This document shows, in pieces, positions 9,127-16,484 of a DNA stretch of 64,000 nt (position 1 is its first letter; each line of letters begins with the position of its first letter). Made by a program: the position numbers and the translations under genes. The notes under the pieces were generated by a model that was not told where the DNA came from, did not search any database, and worked only from the letters and a program-made list of their open reading frames with translations. The DNA comes from an uncultured Methanomassiliicoccales archaeon (GTDB lineage: Archaea > Thermoplasmatota > Thermoplasmata > Methanomassiliicoccales > Methanomethylophilaceae): contig CAUFXM010000011.1 in NCBI GenBank assembly GCA_959597175.1, forward strand, positions 11,829 through 75,828, written 5' to 3'.

Positions 9127-9963
9127 ATGAGCGAGCGCGTGCCGGTCTACGACAACCATGTACACATGAGCCCGTCCGGGAGGAACGTCGATGCCCTCAG
9201 GGAGTTCGAGGCCGCCGGAGGGACCGGGCTGACCCTGGTCACGCTGCCGCACCGCGAGGTCCCCATAAGGGAAGCGGCCGACTTCGCCAGGTCCTACGAG
9301 GTCACGTTCGACCTGGCGGACAAGGCGAGGGAGGCGACGGAGCTGGAGATCAACGTGGCCGTCGGTCCGTACCCCGTCCTCCTGATCCACCTGGCCGAGG
9401 AGTTCGGCATGAGCAGGGCGGAGGAGATGATGATGGAAGGCATGGAGGCGGCCGGCCGCGAGGTCGCCGAGGGGCGTGCCGTGGCCATCGGCGAGATCGG
9501 GAGGCCGCACTTCCCGGTTTCCGAGGACATATGGGACGCTTCGAACAGGATCCTGCTCCGCGGGATGGAGATCGCCCGTGAGAACGACTGTCCGGTCATC
9601 ATCCACTGCGAGTCCGAGCCGGACACCGACCGCTCCCTGGCGGATCTCGCGGACAGGGCCGGTCTCGACAGGGGGCTGGTCGTCAAGCATTCGTCCCCGC
9701 CATGGGTCACGCCGGAGGAGACACACGGGGTGATGCCCTCGATCCCCGCCTCGAAGACCAACATGAGGGAGGCCTACGGGAAGGGCACCGACAGGTTCAT
9801 GATGGAGACTGACTACATCGACGACCCGTCCAAGCCGGGGGCGATAATGTCCGTGACCACGGTCCCGAAGAGGGTCAGGGCGTGGATGGCCAACGGCGAG
9901 GTGCCTGTCGAGAGCATCCACCGGATCTGTGGGGACATACCGGATTCGCTATACAAGAGGTGA
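9127..9963 (+). CDS. TatD-like metal-dependent hydrolase (TIM barrel)
   Basis: A 278-residue amidohydrolase-fold protein. Candidate metal ligands are the paired His in YDNHVHMSP, the Glu in AIGEIGRPH, His in IIHCES, His in VVKHSSP and Asp in METDYIDDP, so the site looks complete. TatD-family enzymes are mostly DNases or phosphoesterases; the archaeal subgroup has no settled substrate. Only five bases separate its stop from the next gene, a degenerate metallo-beta-lactamase protein, so the two probably act together. Confidence 0.75.
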   Translation: MSERVPVYDNHVHMSPSGRNVDALREFEAAGGTGLTLVTLPHREVPIREAADFARSYEVTFDLADKAREATELEINVAVGPYPVLLIHLAEEFGMSRAEEMMMEGMEAAGREVAEGRAVAIGEIGRPHFPVSEDIWDASNRILLRGMEIARENDCPVIIHCESEPDTDRSLADLADRAGLDRGLVVKHSSPPWVTPEETHGVMPSIPASKTNMREAYGKGTDRFMMETDYIDDPSKPGAIMSVTTVPKRVRAWMANGEVPVESIHRICGDIPDSLYKR

Positions 9964-9968
9964 GCCAG

Positions 9969-10715
9969 ATGGACATCAAGGTGACTATGCTTTACGACGA
10001 GGGATCCCTCGAGAACACCCAGCTCATAGGTGCCAAGGGCTTCTCGGCCCTGGTGGATGCCGACGGCAGGAAGGTGCTGTTCGACACCGGGCTCAGGGAC
10101 AGGTACCTGAGGCACAACGCCGAGTATCTGGAGGTTGACGCGGACTCCGTCGAGTCGGTGGTCATCTCGCAGACGCATCCGGACAACTGCAGGGCTCTGG
10201 AGGGGTTCCTGGACATGAGGAGCTCCCCGGTGAGGGTCTACGCCCCGGCGGGCGTCTACGACGGCAAGAAGGGGATCCTGTCCACGAAGGCGGGGCTGTC
10301 CGACGAGAACCGCACCAAGGTTGAGCTGGACCACGCCGAGGGATGGTTCGATGTGGTCCCCGGCGTCACCGTCACTCCGTACGTTCAGACCGAGGGCTGG
10401 TCGGAGAGGTTCCTGGTCCTCCAGGGCCGGCGGCTCACCGTCGTCAGCGGGCGCGGGGTCGGAGGTCCGGCGGCGGTCATGGACATGGTCCGCGACAGGT
10501 TCGGCAGATACCCTGACGCGTTCATCGGCTCGGTCCTGCTGGAAAAGAAGAAGAAGCCAGTGGCGGAGCAGTACGCCCTGGATTTCAGCTCGCGCGGGTG
10601 CGGGAGGCTGATGCTCAACCATGCCACCGGGAGGGACGGGATGGTCAACCTGAGGACTCATCTGGGGCTCAGGGGCGTGGAGGACTTCTACGTGGGCATG
10701 ACCTACAAGGGTTGA
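9969..10715 (+). CDS. Metallo-beta-lactamase-fold protein with degenerate metal site
   Basis: A 248-residue protein of the MBL branch related to dihydropterin-ribofuranosylaminobenzene phosphate synthase, with FSALVDADGRKVLFDTGLR near the N terminus. The canonical HxHxDH motif is replaced by SQTHPDNCRAL, keeping only the middle His and Asp. The middle ligand region reads VVSGRGVGG where a GCsH-type His is expected. The C-terminal LNHATGRDG keeps its His. It may bind fewer metals or be non-catalytic. It is cotranscribed with the TatD-like gene. Confidence 0.7.
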   Translation: MDIKVTMLYDEGSLENTQLIGAKGFSALVDADGRKVLFDTGLRDRYLRHNAEYLEVDADSVESVVISQTHPDNCRALEGFLDMRSSPVRVYAPAGVYDGKKGILSTKAGLSDENRTKVELDHAEGWFDVVPGVTVTPYVQTEGWSERFLVLQGRRLTVVSGRGVGGPAAVMDMVRDRFGRYPDAFIGSVLLEKKKKPVAEQYALDFSSRGCGRLMLNHATGRDGMVNLRTHLGLRGVEDFYVGMTYKG

Positions 10716-10746
10716 CCCGGCTCATTCGAAACTCCTTTCTGATATC

Positions 10747-10754
10747 TTTATATA
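10747..10754 (+). promoter_or_regulatory. TATA box of htpX
   Basis: TTTATATA centred about 33 bases upstream of the htpX ATG at 10784, a strong archaeal TBP site. It decides the start, since the longer open frame upstream runs into the preceding gene. Confidence 0.7.
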
Positions 10755-10783
10755 GAGTATCCTACAAGTCCCACACGATTCAA

Positions 10784-11674
10784 ATGCTCTGGCGTCTAAG
10801 AACCGCCGCCATGTTCGCGGCGATGACCGGACTGCTCGTCGTGATCGGTGTGGTAGTCGGAGGACTGTTGGGCAACTGGATGTACGGCCTCGTCGTGATG
10901 CTGGCCGTGTCCGTCGCGTTCAACGTCTTCTCGTACTTCTTCTCAAAGAACATGGCCCTCCGTGCCAACAAGGTGCGTCTCGTCACCAGGGAGGAGGAGC
11001 CGAGACTCTACGGCATCGTGGAGAACCTGGCCATGAAGGCGGGGCTGCCCATGCCCGAGGTCGGCGTCTCCGAGGTGCCCATGCCCAACGCTTTCGCCAC
11101 CGGAAGGAACCCGAAGAACGCCGCTGTCGTGGCGACCCGTCCGCTGATGAACCTGCTCACCGATGAGGAGCTGGAGGGCGTCATGGCCCATGAGCTCTCC
11201 CATGTGAAGAACAGGGACATCCTGGTCATGTCCGTGGCATCCACCATGGCGTCCCTCGTGGCCTACGTGACCAGGATGGCGGTGTGGGCCGCGATGTTCA
11301 GCGGCAACGACGAGAACAACGGCGGGAACCTGCTCATGGCGATCCTGGCCGACATCACCCTGCCCATCGCCGCCATGCTGATCCAGCTCGGCGTCTCGAG
11401 GAACAGGGAGTATCTGGCGGACGAGTCGGGTGCGAGGCTCACCGGGAAGCCCATGGCGCTCGCCAGCGCCCTCACCAAGATCGAGAGCGGTTGCACATCC
11501 AAGGCCAACACCTACGACAACCCCTCCACGGCGAACATGTGGATCTCCAATCCGTTCGGGAAGAAGAGGGAGAGCGGGCTGGTGAACCTGTTCCGCACGC
11601 ACCCCTCCACCCCCGACAGGATCGCCAGGCTCAGGAAGCTGGACGGCGAGCTGAACGGAAGGTTCTACGACTGA
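10784..11674 (+). CDS. htpX: Protease HtpX homolog (M48 membrane metalloprotease)
   Basis: A 296-residue membrane zinc protease. Two N-terminal membrane segments (about residues 8-55) precede the cytosolic M48 domain with the HExxH motif in AHELSHVKNRD, a third Glu ligand in EYLADESGA, and one or two further hydrophobic segments between them. It degrades misfolded membrane proteins in membrane quality control. It is monocistronic, with its own strong TATA box. Confidence 0.9.
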   Translation: MLWRLRTAAMFAAMTGLLVVIGVVVGGLLGNWMYGLVVMLAVSVAFNVFSYFFSKNMALRANKVRLVTREEEPRLYGIVENLAMKAGLPMPEVGVSEVPMPNAFATGRNPKNAAVVATRPLMNLLTDEELEGVMAHELSHVKNRDILVMSVASTMASLVAYVTRMAVWAAMFSGNDENNGGNLLMAILADITLPIAAMLIQLGVSRNREYLADESGARLTGKPMALASALTKIESGCTSKANTYDNPSTANMWISNPFGKKRESGLVNLFRTHPSTPDRIARLRKLDGELNGRFYD

Positions 11675-11730
11675 AACGTCAACATCCGGTCCCGGACGGG
11701 TGCGCCCTCCGGGCCGGAGCAAAATCCCCT

Positions 11731-13023
11731 TTACTTCACGGGCTCCCACTTGGCGAGCTCGTTCACCTTGGACAGTGTGGAACCGCGATTGATCTCCTCG
11801 CGGGTCCTGTTCTCCCTCTCGTGCACGTCCAGGGCGCGGTTGGCGACCTCCACTGCCGCCTCTTTCGGGATGACCAGTATGCCGGACTCGTCGCCGACGA
11901 TCCAGTCCCCGGTGCGGACCCTCTGTCCGCCCACGGTTATCTCGATCCCGATGCCTCCGTATCCCTTCGGTTCCCCGGCGCAGGGTGCCACCGTCCTGGA
12001 GAATGCCGGGAATCCCATCTCGCGGATGTCGTCGATGTCCCGGACGGCACCGTCGATGACCACTCCGCGGACGCCCATGACCATGGCGGAGGAGGCGGCG
12101 AGCTCACCCCAGACGGCCACGGGAGCACCGCCCACATCGATCACTATGACGTCGCCGTCCCTGGCGCGGTCTATGGCCTCCACGGGCTTCGCCCAGTCCC
12201 CGTTCGTGGTCTGGACCGTCAGCGCCCTGCCGACAAGCTTCTGCTTGTGCCTGAGGGACTGCGGGAGGATCCCGAACATCACCCCCTGCTTGTGGTAGGC
12301 GTCGGATATGTTGCATGTCGACACCCTGGAGAAGGCCTCGAAAAGGTCCTCCTCGGTGTACTTCTTCGCGAGGTCGGTGCGGACCTCGGCGCCGGACATC
12401 GCCGCCTTGATGTCCCTGGCGGCCGCGGTTATGTCGCCGGTCTTGATGATCGCCCCTCCGACTATGACGTCGGTGGCTCCGGCCTCCACGTACTCCCCGG
12501 CGTTCTCCGCCGTGATCCCTCCGGCCACGGCCACCGGGATGGAGACGGAGTCCACTATGCGTCTGAGCACGTCCACCGGCGGCTCCTCCCCGCGCATCTG
12601 GGTGTCTATGCCCATGTGGAGGCATATGTAGGCGGCTCCGAGCTCCTCCACGCGCTTCGCCCTGGCAACCCTGTCCGGCACGTTGATCATGTCCACCATG
12701 ACCTCCGCCCCGTACTTCCTGCCGGCCATGACCGCCTCCTCGATGGTGGCGTCGTCGGCCAGACCCAGGACGGTGATTATGTCGGCGCCGGCCTTGGCCA
12801 TGATCTCCACCTCGAACGCGCCCACGTCCATGGTCTTGGTGTCGGCGATGATCTTCCTGCCGGGGAACTCCCTCCTCAGGGCGCGGATGGCCTCGGCCCC
12901 CTCGCTCTTGATCAGGGGGGTCCCCGCCTCTATCCAGTCCGCTCCTCCTTCCACCGCCTCCCTGGCGATGGCGATGCTTCTGTTCAGCTGCATTAGGTCG
13001 AGGGCGACTTGGAGTACTGGCAT
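11731..13023 (-). CDS. Bifunctional 3-hexulose-6-phosphate synthase / RraA-like protein
   Basis: A 430-residue fusion. Residues 1-~210 are a 3-hexulose-6-phosphate synthase barrel with the catalytic ADTKTMD motif, LHMGID and a phosphate-binding VAGGIT region. Residues ~220-430 are an RraA/HMG-aldolase-like domain (GRALTVQTTNGDW, GVVIDGAVRDIDDI). In archaea without an oxidative pentose phosphate pathway, HPS splits hexulose-6-phosphate to ribulose-5-phosphate and formaldehyde. The RraA-like part has no certain role. The partner isomerase is at 60403-60945. Confidence 0.9.
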   Translation of the reverse strand: MPVLQVALDLMQLNRSIAIAREAVEGGADWIEAGTPLIKSEGAEAIRALRREFPGRKIIADTKTMDVGAFEVEIMAKAGADIITVLGLADDATIEEAVMAGRKYGAEVMVDMINVPDRVARAKRVEELGAAYICLHMGIDTQMRGEEPPVDVLRRIVDSVSIPVAVAGGITAENAGEYVEAGATDVIVGGAIIKTGDITAAARDIKAAMSGAEVRTDLAKKYTEEDLFEAFSRVSTCNISDAYHKQGVMFGILPQSLRHKQKLVGRALTVQTTNGDWAKPVEAIDRARDGDVIVIDVGGAPVAVWGELAASSAMVMGVRGVVIDGAVRDIDDIREMGFPAFSRTVAPCAGEPKGYGGIGIEITVGGQRVRTGDWIVGDESGILVIPKEAAVEVANRALDVHERENRTREEINRGSTLSKVNELAKWEPVK

Positions 13024-13244
13024 GCTCTTTCCATCTATGGTCTTACTATTAGTCGTTTCCGCCCCGCACGACTGTTGTTTCTGATACGATTGTCATTTCG
13101 ATAGTGTTTTGATGGTGTCCCTAACGGCGATAGAAATTGCGTTGGTAGTGTAATGAATCTCATCAAAAATTTCGTTATAGGTGTATTGAAATCAAAATCA
13201 AATTGTTTTATATGTGTAGTGAACGATATGCTGGCTGTGATAGG

Positions 13245-14582
13245 TTGACGGTTTTCAGGAGGAGGATCTTCGATGAGATGCTTGCATGGAAGCAGAATAT
13301 GGCCGGCGAGTACGCTCTCCTCGTGGAAGGTCCGCGCCGTGTCGGCAAGACCACGGCCGTCAAGGCGTTTGCCGAAAGGGAATACGACACATACATCCTC
13401 GTGGACTTCTCCGAGCCTCTCAAGGCCGTCAGAAATGTGTTCAAGGACGACTACCCTGGTCTGGACGGTCTCTACAGAGTGCTCCAGCAGGTGTATGGGA
13501 CGACCCTGTACGAACGCAGGAGCGTCATCATCTTCGATGAAGTGCAAATGATGCCGGAGGCGCGTCAGCTCGTCAAGCACATCGTGGCCGATGGCCGTTA
13601 CGATCTCATCGAGACAGGATCCCTCCTATCCATTAAGCAGAACGTGGAGGGGATTCTGATTCCGTCGGAGGAGCACAGGATACGGATGCATCCCATGGAT
13701 TTCGAAGAGTTCCTTTGGGCGCAGGGGAACGAGACGACGGTCCCCCTCCTAAGGGAGGCGTTCGAGAGCCGCAGGCCCTTGGGCGCCGCCCATTCCTACG
13801 TCCTGGGGCTGTACCGTGACTACATGCTGGTGGGAGGGATGCCCCAGGCTGTGAAGGCGTTGCTGAACACCAACAGCTTCGAAGCGGCGGAGAGGGCCAA
13901 GGAAGAGGTGCTGGCGCTGTACATAGACGACACAGTCAAGATAAAGAGGGGCGGTACCAAGGCGAGAACGCTCCTGACGCGCATCCCCTCATTCCTGTCC
14001 AAGCACGAGAAGTCCTTCAGACCTGGAACCATCAAGAAGGGTTCTCGGACCCGCGACTACTTCGATGCCGTCACATGGCTGGAGGAGTCCAGGACGGTGA
14101 GCGTCTGTCGCCGCTGCACCGATCCCGGTCCGGCGCTGGATCTTTCCATCGATGAGCTCTGTTTCAAGCTCTATATGGCGGACACTGGGTTGTTGATCAC
14201 ATCTGCGTTCAGTTCCAATGGCGGTGGCCGCACAGAACTGTACGAGCGCATGCTCAGGGGGAAGCTTAACGTCAACCGGGGGATGCTTCTCGAGAATATG
14301 GTGGCCCAGGAGCTCAGTGCTTCGGGACACAAGCTCGCATTCGCGAAATTCAAGGTGCAGGGGGTGAGCAACTATCAGGAGGTGGATTTCCTCCTGGCGG
14401 ACGGCAGGAGGCTGATTCCTGTGGAGGTCAAGTCCGCGGCTTCGACGAACCACAAGTCCCTGGACCGTTTCATGGGGAAGTATCTGCCCAAGGGCGGGCA
14501 GGCATATGTCATCCATACCAAGGATCTGCGTGTCGATGGAGATATCGTCTACCTGCCTGTGTACATGACGATGTTCCTGTGA
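13245..14582 (+). CDS. AAA+ ATPase with DUF4143 / nuclease-like C terminus
   Basis: About 445 residues. Walker A is GPRRVGKTTA, Walker B is SVIIFDEVQMM. The C-terminal DUF4143 region ends in a PD-(D/E)XK-like strand, VDFLLADGRRLIPVEVKSA. Such ATPases are common accessory genes in archaea and bacteria with no agreed function. Start is uncertain: a TATA-like TTTTATAT at 13206-13213 makes the TTG at 13245 plausible, while an in-frame ATG at 13212 sits inside that element. The gene and the AT-rich 220 bases before it have lower GC than the surroundings, which suggests acquisition. Confidence 0.75.
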   Translation: MTVFRRRIFDEMLAWKQNMAGEYALLVEGPRRVGKTTAVKAFAEREYDTYILVDFSEPLKAVRNVFKDDYPGLDGLYRVLQQVYGTTLYERRSVIIFDEVQMMPEARQLVKHIVADGRYDLIETGSLLSIKQNVEGILIPSEEHRIRMHPMDFEEFLWAQGNETTVPLLREAFESRRPLGAAHSYVLGLYRDYMLVGGMPQAVKALLNTNSFEAAERAKEEVLALYIDDTVKIKRGGTKARTLLTRIPSFLSKHEKSFRPGTIKKGSRTRDYFDAVTWLEESRTVSVCRRCTDPGPALDLSIDELCFKLYMADTGLLITSAFSSNGGGRTELYERMLRGKLNVNRGMLLENMVAQELSASGHKLAFAKFKVQGVSNYQEVDFLLADGRRLIPVEVKSAASTNHKSLDRFMGKYLPKGGQAYVIHTKDLRVDGDIVYLPVYMTMFL

Positions 14583-14739
14583 AGGTGCGCCACTCAGCTC
14601 GCCCGTCTATCATCAGCGATCAGCTCGAAGTAACGATCATCATCGTGGCGACCTCCCGTAGGGGCTCCGACGTGATAACGGTTCGCTCCGACCCTCCTTT
14701 TATAGTGGGACGGCATAGCGCGACCCAGGTCGTGCCCAT

Positions 14740-15216
14740 ATGTTCAAGAGGAAGGATAACAGGGTGCGCGTCCTCTTCGTGGACGCCAAGAACGATTTCT
14801 CGTCGCAGGTCGCCGAGTACTTCACCGCCAAGCTCTTCCCGGAGCTCTACGAGGCGTACAGTGCCGGGCCGGAGCACGACATCGTGGACTGCGAGCTCAT
14901 CTCGGCAATGTACCAGAACGGAGAGGACATGAGGCGTCAGGTCTCCAAGGACTTCAAGGACAAGGATTTCCTGAGGGAGGACGAGGACTACGACTACGTA
15001 ATCTTCACCGACAGGCAGATCTTCGAGGAGTGGTCCCCCAGGACGCCCTGGAAGGGGAAGCAGATCCTGGCGCCCATCCGCCCCCGCTCGGAGTACACGG
15101 CAACGGACGACCTCGAGCTCTACCAGGAGTACGTCCGCACGATGGAGGAGGTCAGGGACTGGGTCATGGGGAACATGGCCGACCCGTCCAAGCTGGCATC
15201 CCTGGTCTCGGCATGA
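14740..15216 (+). CDS. Low-molecular-weight phosphatase-like protein lacking the CX5R loop
   Basis: A 158-residue protein resembling the low-molecular-weight tyrosine phosphatase / arsenate reductase fold: RVLFVDAKNDFSSQVAEYF aligns with the family P-loop region and YSAGPEHDI with the next strand. The catalytic Cys and Arg are missing (VDAKNDFSS in place of CxxNxCRS), so classical phosphatase chemistry is unlikely. A TATA-like CTTTTATAG about 40 bases upstream supports the ATG at 14740. Its stop overlaps the tsr3 start by 4 bases. Confidence 0.55.
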   Translation: MFKRKDNRVRVLFVDAKNDFSSQVAEYFTAKLFPELYEAYSAGPEHDIVDCELISAMYQNGEDMRRQVSKDFKDKDFLREDEDYDYVIFTDRQIFEEWSPRTPWKGKQILAPIRPRSEYTATDDLELYQEYVRTMEEVRDWVMGNMADPSKLASLVSA

Positions 15217-15731
15217 TCCCGGTCATCATCTACGACAAGTGCCAGTGCGACCCGAAGAAGTGCACCGCAAAGCGGATGCTCAAGTTCGGGCTGGGCAGGG
15301 AGGCGAAGACCCTGGGGGCGATCCCTGCCGGATCCATAGTCCTGTCGCCGTTCTCGGACCGTGCGCTCTCCCCCGCGGACATCGGTCATGCCCGCAAGGG
15401 TCTGGTGGTGATGGACCTCACATGGACAAACATCGACGAGTTCCCGCGGTTGAAGAGGGTGGAGGAGAGGGCCCTGCCATATCTTCTGGCGTCAAACCCC
15501 ATTAACTGGGGGAGGCCTATGGAGCTCAACAGCGCCGAAGCCGTCATGGCGGCACTGATAATCCTCGGACAGAGGGAGCAGGCGGAGACATTCATGGGCA
15601 GGTTCAACTGGGCCCCGGAGTTCATGAGGCTCAACGGAGCCATGCTAGAGGATTACTCCAGGGCGAAGGACAGCGCCGAGGTCGTCCGCATACAGAACGA
15701 GTACATCGAGTCCGTCGTAGGCGGCAAATGA
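15213..15731 (+). CDS. tsr3: 16S rRNA aminocarboxypropyltransferase Tsr3
   Basis: A 172-residue DUF367/Tsr3 protein. It transfers the aminocarboxypropyl group of SAM to a hypermodified uridine in small-subunit rRNA late in 40S/30S maturation. Family signature: CDPKKCTAKRML near the N terminus, ALSPADIGHARKGLVVMDL, and LLASNPINWGRP with the SAM-binding loop. Its ATG overlaps the stop of the upstream phosphatase-like gene. Confidence 0.9.
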   Translation: MIPVIIYDKCQCDPKKCTAKRMLKFGLGREAKTLGAIPAGSIVLSPFSDRALSPADIGHARKGLVVMDLTWTNIDEFPRLKRVEERALPYLLASNPINWGRPMELNSAEAVMAALIILGQREQAETFMGRFNWAPEFMRLNGAMLEDYSRAKDSAEVVRIQNEYIESVVGGK

Positions 15732-15803
15732 TTCAGAAGACGTGATGGGAAGGTGGTAAGGGGGTTTGTTGCCGTCAGAGACGGCTCGGGGTCCCTTGTG
15801 ATC

Positions 15804-15968
15804 TCACTCGGAGATGGCGGAGGAGGGGCACTCGTCGATGCAGGCACCGCAGTCGATGCACTTGCCGGCGTCGATGACAGCGATGTCGTCGCAGGTGATG
15901 GCTCCCTCGGGGCAGACGTCCACGCATGCTCCGCATGCGACACACTCAGATGCGTTAACTGTAACCAT
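15804..15968 (-). CDS. 2[4Fe-4S] ferredoxin
   Basis: A 54-residue ferredoxin with two CX2CX2CX3CP motifs: CVACGACVDVCP (residues 9-20) and CIDCGACIDECP (residues 37-48), each binding one [4Fe-4S] cluster. It is a small soluble low-potential electron carrier. The ATG at 15968 is preceded by GAGGTAATC, a Shine-Dalgarno match, and by a TTTTTATAC TATA element further upstream. It is a single-gene unit, convergent with tsr3. Confidence 0.95.
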   Translation of the reverse strand: MVTVNASECVACGACVDVCPEGAITCDDIAVIDAGKCIDCGACIDECPSSAISE

Positions 15969-16250
15969 TGTGATTACCTCTGAACGTACGACCGACGAAG
16001 ATGTATAAAAAGTTGATTAAACGGCGTTTAGGACAGGCTAAAGAATGGCCAGGATTGTTCGGTGAGCCTTATCCCATTCGCCCCTGCCCCCGATGTATCT
16101 GGGTCAGCTTTCAGTCAATGCTCTGCGCCTCCGTCTCCCAATCAGAAATCTTAGGCATCCCGAAGGAGTAGGCTCCCCGATCGGCATTCCGTCGGTCGAT
16201 TCGACGGCGGATGCGCACGGTTATCTAGGGGGCGCGTCTATGGTCGGGGG

Positions 16251-16484
16251 ATGACCTCCGACGACCTTCTGCCGATGATTTGGGATGCCCTCGGCACCGA
16301 CACGCTCACGACCGGCGAGGCTACCGACAGGCTGGAGCATCTGTTCGCCTACAGATGCCCGGATGACCTGGCCAAGACCCTGATGAAGTACCGCAGGGCC
16401 GGGAAGATAAAGGGGCAGATCTCGATGGAGAGGGGCGGATGGGTCTGGTGGGTCGACGACGAGTGCAGGGGGTCCGGGGAATGA
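16251..16484 (+). CDS. Small winged-helix-like protein upstream of mcm
   Basis: 77 residues, with predicted helices and a basic recognition-like segment (LAKTLMKYRRAGKIKGQIS) followed by a Trp-rich wing-like end (GGWVWWVDDE). I do not recognise the family. The stop overlaps the mcm ATG by 4 bases and it heads the operon, so a replication or regulatory role is possible but unproven. Confidence 0.65.
   Translation: MTSDDLLPMIWDALGTDTLTTGEATDRLEHLFAYRCPDDLAKTLMKYRRAGKIKGQISMERGGWVWWVDDECRGSGE

Noticed and set aside
8611..9130. Forward frames at 8.6-9.1 kb over bchI
   Set aside because: Antisense to a well-supported AAA+ gene and Arg/Pro-rich.
15969..16250. Non-coding RNA in the 282-base gap before the mcm operon
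   Set aside because: No clear hairpin set, RNase P, SRP or C/D-box pattern; only a TATA-like GGTTATCTAG near the end.
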